DNA from: Sorex araneus | Taxonomy: Eukaryota > Chordata > Mammalia > Eulipotyphla > Soricidae | DNA length: 64,000 nt | Reading direction: 5' to 3' | Assembly (NCBI RefSeq): GCF_027595985.1 | Contig: NC_073303.1 | Location: 21,751,102 to 21,815,101 of the forward strand | Shown here: positions 55,501 through 64,000 of the stretch, piece after piece | Position numbering within the stretch: position 1 is the stretch's first letter | How the letters are laid out: every line of letters starts with the position of its first letter | Position numbers and translations under genes: made by a program | Notes under the pieces: model-generated | The model's database searches: none | What the model saw: only the letters and a program-made list of their open reading frames with translations | Told to the model about the DNA's origin: nothing

Positions 55501-56164
55501 GGGCATGAATTCCACTGGCTCACAGCTCAGGTACCAATGCATCTATTGCTTCTTCTTCTAAGAGTTTGTGGTGAAGCGGGATCATTTTCACTGAAACTTA
55601 CTTCGATGTGATTGGAAAGAGAGGAAGGAGGCATTCAAGAGAACACACAGGCTTTACCAGAGTGGGAAAAAAGCAGAGAGAGAGAGAGACAAGCAAGTGA
55701 AATACATGTTCATGTGAGACCATGGGCATGAGGAGCAAGCCCACGGATCCATTCTTATTCCTGCTGCCCGTCTTTCTCATCTGGCAATGTTCCTAGGTCT
55801 GTTCAGTCTCTTGCCAGGCAGCTCAACAGAAACCGTGTGAAAATGCAGCGGAGTTAGTCAATCCTGTTTTGGGAGACTGCGGTTGGGGAGACACTGCCCA
55901 CTCTCCACAGAGCTGGCAATTTGGAGATGCCATGTGCATATGACAGAGTCCCAGAATCAGATGTGTGAAAGAACGGTGACCACCGGAAGCCTGAGTCTGG
56001 CCAGATCAGCCTGAAGGTGCCCCTGTGGGTAACTCAGCAGCTGCTGGTCTTTCCTTGAACTTGTCTTTGGGTGAAAACGGAGTGGAGTTTTCATTATGTC
56101 CAAGTTCAGGGATCAGGCACACTCTACACGTCAGTCTGTTTCTGGACATTCGTTCAGCTTCTTT

Positions 56165-56330
56165 GTCTTCTTAGTTTGGAGCCACACCTAGCTCAGCGGT
56201 TGAGGGTTACCCTCAGCTTAAAGCTCAGGGTTGACCCTGAGTGCTTGAGAGATTAGAAAGTACCAGGCATTAAGCCTAGAAGCTCCTGCAAATGCCAAGA
56301 GCCACACCCTTTGAGCCATCTCCCAGCCCG
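56165..56330 (-). repeat. Old type A SINE
   Basis: Strongly diverged reversed copy. The order GGAGCCACACCTAGC, GCTTAAAGCTCAGG, then GAGCCATCTCCCAGCCC at the head is retained. Confidence 0.55.
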
Positions 56331-56358
56331 TCCTGGGCATATCGTTATCATTATTATT

Positions 56359-56608
56359 CACTGTCACTGTCATTGTCATCCCGTAGCTCATCGATTTGTT
56401 CAAGCGGGCACCAGTAACGTCTCTCATTGAGATACTTATTGTTACTGTCTTTGGCATATCCAATACGCACAGGTAGCTTGCCAAGCTCTGCCGTGTGGAC
56501 GGGATACTCTCGGTAGCTTGCCGGCCTCTTCGAGAGGGGTGGAAGAATCGAACTCGGGTCGGCCACATGAAAGGTGAACGCCCAACCACTGTGCTATGGC
56601 TCCAGCCC
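56359..56608 (-). repeat. Type B (RTE-tailed) SINE, full length
   Basis: 250-bp complete copy, bounded by a 12-bp TSD ATCATTATTATT at 56347-56358 and 56609-56620. The 3' end consists of CACTGTCACTGTCATTGTCA repeats, with no poly(A). Confidence 0.95.
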
Positions 56609-56711
56609 ATCATTATTATTATTGTCATTATTAAAATTATTATACCATTCTTATTGAGGTCTCTGAGTTTATATTACAGTTAATCATACTTTTCAGGCAT
56701 ATATCCCCTAT

Positions 56712-56886
56712 ACCTTTTTTTTTTCTACATCACTGGCTGTAACCCCAGTGATGCTCAGAGGTTACTCCTGGCTCTTTGCTCAGGAATCATTCATGCTCGA
56801 GGGACCATATGTGGTACTGGGGATCAAACCCAGGTCTGCCACATGCAAGGCAAGCAAGCTTCTCGCTGTAGGACTTCTCCAGCCTG
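56712..56886 (-). repeat. Type A SINE
   Basis: Reversed diverged copy with a T-rich left end and head remnants GTAGGACTTCTCCAGCC on the right. Confidence 0.75.
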
Positions 56887-57226
56887 GGCATATTTTAAAC
56901 CGCTTTCTTAACCTGCCTGTGGATCTTCCACTGAAATGTTTCAAAGCGTGTGACACTGCCTTCCACAAACCGCCTTTTCAGCACTCACAAACAACGCTGG
57001 CATCTGGGCTCCCCTTGAGGGACACCCAGGGCTCAGCCAGAAGCCCAGCACTTTAGCCCAGAGCGAGCAGGAACAGCAACCAAGAGCCCCTTCAAGCCAA
57101 GCCAAGATTCCCAGGCTTCACTGCCTCTCTGTCTGCGCCAGCTCAGGTTTAAGCGGTTCTGAGGACCCCATAATCCCTTTTCTGGTTTTTCAAAAAGGAC
57201 TCAGTGGGGGCAAAAGAACACAGGGT

Positions 57227-57228
<2 letters not shown>

Positions 57229-57283
<55 letters not shown>
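57229..57283. repeat. (AC)n microsatellite
   Basis: About 27 uninterrupted AC dinucleotides within CD83 intron 2. Confidence 0.98.
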
Positions 57284-57284
<1 letters not shown>

Positions 57285-60190
57285 CGGTTTCTCCAGAATT
57301 TACGCAGGTCAGAGGCCCAGCTGCAGAGCCCTGGGCCGTGTGAGTGTTCCTTATTTGCATGGAGCAGGCTGCAGTGACATCTGGTGGCCAATTCGTGGCT
57401 CCTACAAGTCTCCGGGTCCATCCACTCCCCCCACCATCCCTCTGCACAGCGGGGCGGGGCTAAGCCCATGGACATAAATTCCGTTTCTTGACGGTTATAC
57501 TCAAAGACTCCTAACACACAAGGATCTACAGACTGGGGCCTCGAGGTATTCAGAAATAAAGAAGAAAAAACGGGCAGCCAAGGAATCAGAGGAAACTAAA
57601 GACCTTGATCAGATCCCAGGACACATCTAATTTAGCCCACTTTCTCCCTGCCCGCATCTAATTCAGCCTCTCACTGCAGCCTCCCCCTGAAGGGCCCTCT
57701 CCCCTCCTCCAGTCTGGCTGGGGGCTCCCTTCTCCCAGAACCTGGGGCGGGTCAAGGCCAAATGGCTTACAGACCTCCCCCCCTCCCCCAAGGCCAGTTT
57801 GAACTCATTAACTCAGCACTCTCATCCTGCCCGGCTTTTTTCTAAATTAACCTCCAAATGCTTTCGACTCAGATTTCTTTCTAATAGATTTCACCGGAAC
57901 TCGGGCTAGAAATCCCTGCCTCCCCAAAGATGGGAACTTGGCAGCAACAACCATTTCATGATGATCTACTTCTGCTTTTCTCCTGGCGTGCCTCCTCTCC
58001 CATCGAGTGACCCTCTCTCAACTCAGAAAAAGACCTTCTGAAATTCAAGAGCTAAATGGCAGAGCCCTCTGGAGCTGGGGGGGGTACTATGAACCACTGC
58101 CCTTATTTACATAAAGATCACCCCATTATCAAGACTCTGGAAATGGTACAGCGATCCGAACGGGCTTGCAGTCCCCTTCTGCCTGTCTGCAGAAGGAACT
58201 TCATTTCAAAATCACCAGTAACAACAAAAAAGGTCAGAGTTGAGTCTTTTTTTTGATGGTCAGATTTCCATGGGTCTCTGGCTCCCCCACTTCCGGGGGT
58301 CTCAAGTTATTTTCAAAGGGCAAAACAAGGGCAAGTGGGGAGAGATCAAGGGAGAGGAAGGAACCTGGACAGGCTAAACCAGCCCAAAGCCACCTGATGA
58401 ATTTTGATTTATGGTGCGGTCACAGCCAGCAAGAGGACGGTCAAATGGCTCAACTCTCCTGGGGTCCTCTTCCAACTGCCCCTTCCCAGGCTTGAAAAGA
58501 AAGCTAGAAAAGAAAAGTGCGTTCTGGGAAAGTAGTTACAGAACTTGAGCCAGGCACAGGATGCGTTTGTTCTATGAAAGACCCTGAGGCTCTGGTCTAT
58601 TCGCATGCACCGCTCCTCCACATCTGCTGTTCGTAAAGACTTCTGCCCACCTTCAGCAAAAGTGCCTCAGATTGGGCTTTGCCTTAGTTACATTTCCTCA
58701 CACCTTACCAGCATCAGCTCCAGAGACCACCAAGTCCGTGAGGATTCAAATCCTGTTCTGCCCCAGGGTCAGAAAATGCAAAACTTTTGTTCCATGACGG
58801 TCTTACTTGAATGTACAAATCTCTACTGGGAATAGCTGGTTTTCTGCAACTGTCTGTAAGTGGGAAATGTGCTCTTCCCATCCTAGATAGATGGATAACT
58901 AATCAAAACTGAGTGCTGCTTCCTCCGGGTAGCCCTCACGCCTTCAGTTTAAGAAATAAAGTTGTTTCTTCCTCCAAACAAGAGTAATTAGTTTTTAAAG
59001 TCAGCGTGGATCTTCCTCTCGCTTGGAGAACTGAGAGAACTGGACTCACCTGGGAACACTCACCAACATAGCGACCAGGTCTCTGCATCTGATAACAATA
59101 GCATAAAGAACCTTCTGGAAATTCACACTGCTAGGAAGGTTGCAAAACAACTCCCTCTGGCTTTAGCAAGTTGAAGCTCTGCACAATATCCTTTCTTCTT
59201 CTTCCTGGCACCATCTTAAAACACACCAGTACACCTTCCCATGGGGGACTTGTCCGCAGTTGCAATACTACAACCCGCAGTTGTAGTGCTGAAGTTCCTA
59301 TTACATGCCCTAAACGGGAGAGAGTAGAAGGGAGTGGGACAATACGACGGGTCCCAAGAGAATTTTTCTGCAGAAGTTATCCTAGTCTTGGCCACACACT
59401 TGTTACTGCAGTGTCAGGTGAGTTCTCACGGCAGAAGCAGGTTCCTAAGCCATTCCAGAACCTCCGGGGGAGGAAAATGGAGCCAGAGCAAACAGTCACC
59501 CTCGAATTTGCTTCGTCTGATGAGTCCTTATTGGAGCTGGCTCAAAACCAACGACTGGCAAGAACAGCTCTTTCAGCATCGCGAGTCTGAAAGTGCTCCG
59601 TGGCCTCTCTGCACAAGCATTTCAGGAAATAGTAATTTATGACAAAAGAAACCCTCGGATCCGTTCCCAGCCAAACCTAATTGAAGGAACTCTTTAATGC
59701 ACCCTTTACAATGCTAATATTGTAGTGCGCCATGCTACAATGCGATTTGGGCAAATTGATTCCTCAAAACAGTCATTCCAATTGTGTTTGTAAAATCTAC
59801 ACGACGCGCATTAACTCATACGCTAAGTCATACGCTAAGTCTATCTTCCGATTGAATCAGAAAAGGGCAAAATAGAGAACATCTCATTTTCAGCAAGCCT
59901 ACAGAATTTTGACTTGTCTCAAGGTCTCCAATTTGACTAAATAATTTAAAGGTATTTAAATTATTATTATTCTTTCTCTAAAATGGCCATTTGACCTTAA
60001 CTTAACTGCAAGCCCTAAATTAAACTCTGTTTAATTTGCTGAATACTAAACCAAGCAAATCTGAGCACTAATTTTAAGGGCATGTGAACCAAGTAAGTTT
60101 TTTGTAAAAGACAAATTTAAACCAGAGTGAAAGAAACCAAATGAACATGGCTGGGCCTGAATCAATAGTTCAATCAATATCTCTATTTAG
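57284..60190. other. Unique intron 2 sequence
   Basis: No repeat family or exon recognised over 2.9 kb. Composition is mixed, with C-rich stretches at 57640-57830 and AT-rich sequence above 59.7 kb. As the longest repeat-poor part of the intron it is a reasonable place to look for conserved regulatory sequence. Confidence 0.5.
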
Positions 60191-60437
60191 CACTGTTAGC
60201 ACTGTCATCCTGTTGTTCATCAATTTGCTTGAGCGGGCACCAGTAATGTCTCCATTGTGAGACTTGTTGTTACTGTTTTTGGCTTATCCAATACGCCACA
60301 GGTAGCTTGCCAGGCTCTGCCATGCGGGTGGGATACTCTTGGTAGCTTGCCAGGCTCTTTGAGAGGAGCAGAGGATTTGAACCCGGATCAGCCACATGCA
60401 AGGCAAACGCTCTACCCACTGTGCTATTACTTCAGTC
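60191..60437 (-). repeat. Type B SINE
   Basis: Full reversed copy. The tail reads CACTGTTAGCACTGTCA and the head ends GCTATTACTTCAGTCC. A TATTTAG word on each side may be the remnant of a TSD. Confidence 0.88.
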
Positions 60438-61419
60438 CATATGTCCTTATTTAGAAAAAAAAATTGTAAAAAAAAAAGAAAAAAAATTGTAAAATTGTAT
60501 TATAGTTTTATCACAATAAGTACTAACCTCCTGGATTGTCAAATTTGAATAGACAAGGACATTATTATAGAAAATTTCAATCCGATATTTCAAGCCCAAA
60601 TTTACCAAACAAGAGATCAGTTAAGAATGTGATAGAAAACTAAAACAAAGGAACATTTTGGAGAGGCAACATGTCTGTACTTATATATGCATGCAAATAT
60701 TTCACCTGACAGTCTGAATATTTTTGACAATCTAGACTTCAAGTATCTAAAGACGATATTCGACAAATCTAATATATTCCAATCACATTGTGCAATTTTT
60801 GTCGTTGTATTTCTCATGCACGAACATTCATGTACCTCGGTTTCTAACTCAATTAAAGTGCCAATATAATCCTCATTCATCATAAAAAGAGCTCTTTATT
60901 ACATCCAAAATAGTTTGGCTCGAAGGTTGATGGCATAATGTGGGTAATACATTGGAGTAGTAACGTCGTATTTTTCTGAGCGTAGTTTTATTAGAAAAAT
61001 GATGATCCCCTTTCAAATGGACTGGGTCTCACTGACAGAGCTGGATTTATGGAGTTCTGAGGATGGTAGAGGAAGGGAAGTGAAGAGCACAGGGTTCAGA
61101 GATGGCTAACCAGGAAATACACACCAGCACTGCCAATCACAGCTCTGTTCTTGGACAAGTGCTGAGTAGTTCTCAGGCTTCCTTTGCCATGCCGAGACTT
61201 AGTGGGGGGCACCTCATAAGGTCAGTGTAAAGATACCTGTGACAATGGGTGACCATTGAATGCACTTCATGACCACTACACAGAAAGCACCCAAAAATGT
61301 GACTACTTGCTTTGATTTTCATAGCTGAAGTTTCATTCAGCATTTGAAATAGAAATAGTTCCCTGTACACTGGAGAGAGTCAAAAATATTTGCTGAATGA
61401 ATGAGCCACCTATAGGAAG
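60438..61419. other. Unique intron 2 sequence, AT-rich
   Basis: Starts with an A-rich run (60455-60495) that belongs to no clear element. A short L2-like scrap (AAATATTTGCTGAATGAATGA) lies near 61386. Nothing else recognised. Confidence 0.5.
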
Positions 61420-61565
61420 GGGACATGGTGAGGTGAAATGTACCTCATTTCATAGTGGTGAAGAGATGAGTGTTGGAACATTATATGACTGAAACCCAAT
61501 GATGGACAACTTTTTAACTGTGTATCTCATGATTATTCTATTAAAAATAAATTAATTTTAAAAAT
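61420..61565 (+). repeat. L1 3' end, short
   Basis: Retains GAGATGAGTGTTGGAACATT, ATGACTGAAACCCAATGATG, and TGTATCTCATGATTATTC followed by an A-rich end, as in the other L1 tails. Confidence 0.75.
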
Positions 61566-61677
61566 AAGCTACAAAAAATACAATTCAGTAAATAGACACC
61601 TCGAGCCTTATTTTTTTAGTTATGGATGATGCCATAGCTTCTTGTCAGTAGAATAAAGGAACTCAATATGAGCGCGT

Positions 61678-61704
61678 GCACACACACACACACACACACA
61701 CACA
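61678..61704. repeat. (CA)n microsatellite
   Basis: About 13 CA units. Confidence 0.95.
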
Positions 61705-63739
61705 AAACCTATAGAAAGAATGAGCAGGTGAGCAAGGCTTTAGCTGGAAACAACTGACTTAAAATTGCTTTCCAATTTCTCCACCAGGTACATGGGCCAG
61801 CTTCAGCATATCATTTCATCCCTAATTCTTGTTTTTTCATGAGTAATGCCTTGACTAACCTTGCCACAACAAGCACATAAAATGCTTGCTAATTGCAGTC
61901 ATTAACAAACACTCCCATCTATCCAACAATCGTTCCTTGCAGCTGGTACTCTGGCAGAGTTGCTCCAGAAATCCCCGGGGAGGAGCTCTTTTTGTACCCA
62001 CAGTGTCTCCAGAGTAGCTGCAGGATGCTGAGTTTTCTAAAGCAGGACTAGTGCTATTCCCGCCTGTCCTCCTTCATTGGTGGGTCCCGCTCACCTAGCA
62101 GCGACTCTGAGTCTAGTTCCAGAGGAGGCTGACTTGACTCAAGCCTGGGATCTATGTTAAATAGGTTTTGTGCTGGGCACGTGATCCAGCCGAGTCACTT
62201 GGGGGACATTTCCACAGACGTGGGCTGCTGTGTTAGAAGAGAGCGATGCGCTTTGCACTTGACCCCAGGCGAGCTCTAAGTCTGCAGAAACACCTCCATT
62301 GCCGGGAGGAGAGTGAACAGGAAACAACAACACAAATATTGAGAGACAAAAAGCACACCACATCCTAGGGAAAAGTCACAAGTGTCCAAATCTAAGCTGC
62401 ACTCATCCAGAGCTGCCATTGCAACAACCACAAAGCCAACAGCTCAAAACAACAGCCACAGATTCTCTTGATGTTCAGGAATCCATAAACCCAAACTCAG
62501 GTATCTGCAGGGCCCAGAAACCTAAACCCAGATGTCTGCAGGGCCATCTCGGAAGGTCAGCAGGACCATCGGTTCAACGTCTAATCAGCTCCTGACGTTG
62601 CTGATGGTGTTAGTAATATTCCTTCTCCTGTCAAACATTACACTCCACAGACTCACATCCATACCCCCGAGTGTCTGTCTCTGTTCTCTTTTAATTAGGA
62701 CACTAGTCACTGGAAAAGGGACCAGACTCAGCAAATAGAATCCCACCTTAATTTGATGACATCTGCAATGATTCCCCCTCCACACATCACATTCATGTAT
62801 CCTCGGGGATCAGGACTGAGGCATATTTTTTGGGGAAGGACAAAATGAACACACACCCCTCTCCCAACAGCCATAACAGAAATGGGTGGGAACCACATTT
62901 TAAAACTTTTCCCATTTCAATGATACAAGCTGATTGAATTTGATTACATTTGATATAAGCCAATTACAGTCCTTCAACATGAAAGGATGGGGGCACGCCA
63001 CACCACCCCATAAGTAAATGCAATGTCTATCAGTCTATTTCCATTTGGATCCAGATCAAACCAATCCTGCTCTGCCCCTCAGATTCACATCTCTCATGCT
63101 CTTAAAGAATGAGACAGCAGAGATGGGTTTGATTCAGAATCTTTGATCTCCACTGCTCATCTAGTGAGCCTCTTCTAAGGTGACAATGACAATCACTGCA
63201 GGATGTTGGCCCCATTGGATTGGGAAGAACCAAGTGCTCAAGCACAAAACTTAAGAAACAAAAATTTTTTTTTGCACTGGGTGGACTCAGTTCGTGCTCT
63301 TAGGGACTGAGCCAAGAACAAAGGCAAAAGTTCAGTTTTATAGAATATCTGATGGGGATGGGGCTTTGAGAGGCAGCAGAGGGGAGAGTTCAGAAGCTGA
63401 CATTCCTGAGCATATGCATTGCACAGCAGGGTCAGCATCATTTCAAGACACTTGAGCTCATTCTGTGGTGACAAGGCAGGGGATTATCTCAATGTCGTCC
63501 TGTGCACACACCATATTAGAAGTCTGTTTCTGACAACCTTCCATTTCTCCAGCTGCTTGCTTGTTCATGTAGGAGGCAGAGAGAACAAGGGTTTGATTCC
63601 CTTATCCTCGGGGGCGAACAGGGGTATATTTTCCACACCACAATGAGCATCCTTCTTTCCCCTAGGTTTCCCTCATCTGGACTCATCATCCCAGATGATT
63701 TCCACCTCTCCTGGACTCCATCCTCACTTAGGGAAGGGA
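61705..63739. other. Unique intron 2 sequence
   Basis: No exon, RNA gene or repeat recognised. A CTTGACC word near 62250 looked like the exon 2 donor region but lacks the protein context. Confidence 0.5.
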
Positions 63740-63920
63740 AGTGGCCAAAGAAATTGCAGCAGATGCTTGCTTTGCACGTGGCAGACTCTGGTTCAGTCCC
63801 CAGAAGCATTGCATATGGCTCCCTGAGCACTGACAGGAGTGATCCCTGAATTATCCCTGAGCCAGGAGTCAGGTGAGCACAGTCAGGTGTAGCCCTCCCC
63901 TCCCCACAACCCAAACAAAC
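63740..63920 (+). repeat. Old type A SINE
   Basis: Diverged copy: GCTTGCTTTGCACGTGGCAG, CTGGTTCAGTCCCCAG, CCCTGAGCACTGACAGGAG, A-rich end. Confidence 0.7.
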
Positions 63921-64000
63921 AATCGGAAAAGAAAATAACATGTGGTAGACTAGTTGCTGTCCATGAAACCACCAAATGATATTAGTATGCCTTGGGTTCT

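Larger units (their letters stand above)
47890..64000 (-). other. CD83: CD83 gene, 3' portion (exons 3-5, introns 2 part, 3 and 4, probable 3' UTR)
   Basis: Three exons on the minus strand encode, in order, the C-terminal half of an Ig V domain, a stalk plus transmembrane helix, and a 42-residue tail. Together they match CD83, a type I membrane glycoprotein of activated dendritic cells, thymic epithelium and B cells that stabilises surface MHC II and CD86. Exon phases are consistent, and all intron ends seen are GT...AG. The signal-peptide exon and the exon for the first half of the Ig domain were not found, so they should lie beyond 64000. In human the intron between exons 2 and 3 is the long one, which fits. 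The lower limit of the gene is a guess from a possible poly(A) signal. Confidence 0.93.
54456..64000 (-). other. CD83: CD83 intron 2, 3' part (continues beyond window)
   Basis: 9.5 kb upstream of the exon 3 acceptor. It contains an L1 3' end, three type B SINEs, three type A SINEs, a 49-bp minisatellite, two CA repeats and several kilobases of unique sequence (57.3-60.1, 60.5-61.4 and 61.7-63.7 kb). I searched for the exon 2 pattern (two Ig cysteines, then SWVK-like residues before GT) and did not find it. Human intron 2 carries a dendritic-cell enhancer, so an equivalent may lie in the unique stretches; I cannot place it. Confidence 0.75.

Noticed and set aside
55114-55523. Three overlapping minus-strand ORFs of 80-119 codons
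   Set aside because: Caused by the stop-free minisatellite; all frames are open.
62157-62363. Possible CD83 exon 2 near a CTTGACCCC word
   Set aside because: The frame lacks the first Ig cysteine context and the SWVK ending; the one-base difference breaks the donor.

Overview
This is mammalian genomic DNA, most likely from a red-toothed shrew (Sorex or a close soricid). The main reason is a very abundant tRNA-derived SINE with an A box (TAGCACAGCGGG) and a B box (GGTTCGATTCC), which I recognise as the shrew SOR-type SINE. More than 40 copies, young to old, lie in 64 kb. Old mammalian repeats (MIR, L2, L1) are also present. There is no operon structure, and coding capacity sits in short exons with splice sites.

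The only protein-coding gene I can support is CD83, on the minus strand. Its last three coding exons are at 54242-54455 (exon 3, second half of the Ig V domain), 51424-51530 (exon 4, stalk and transmembrane segment) and 49515-49643 (exon 5, cytoplasmic tail and stop). Phases match (0, 1, 0), all splice sites are AG/GT, and nothing disrupts the frame. A probable 3' UTR runs down to about 47.9 kb. Exons 1 and 2 were not found, so 54456-64000 is read as part of intron 2 and the promoter lies outside. Everything below about 47.9 kb is 3' intergenic DNA.

Intergenic layout: 0-7 kb is an old antisense L1 cut up by SINEs. At 7.8-10.9 kb are two related solo LTRs on the minus strand, with a third relative at 35.1-36.0 kb. 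At 13.7-16 kb are a dead RTE-type LINE end, an unrelated solo LTR and an RTE-tailed nonautonomous element. 16-29 kb is mostly unique sequence with SINEs and two L1 3' ends. 29-36 kb is rich in simple repeats. 36-38.6 kb holds a 178-bp inverted repeat pair and old L1/HAL1-like sequence. 40.2-42.6 kb is an L1 that lost about 3 kb of ORF2. 43.8-44.3 kb is a short L1-tailed retroposon.

The most notable biology is retrotransposon parasitism. One SINE class (type A here) ends in poly(A) like L1. A second class (type B) has the same tRNA head, but its 3' end copies the last codons of an RTE LINE ORF2 and finishes in short tandem repeats. The matching LINE end is in this window, at 13.7-14.3 kb. I could run no search: family names are from recognition, and edges not fixed by target-site duplications (TSDs) are approximate.
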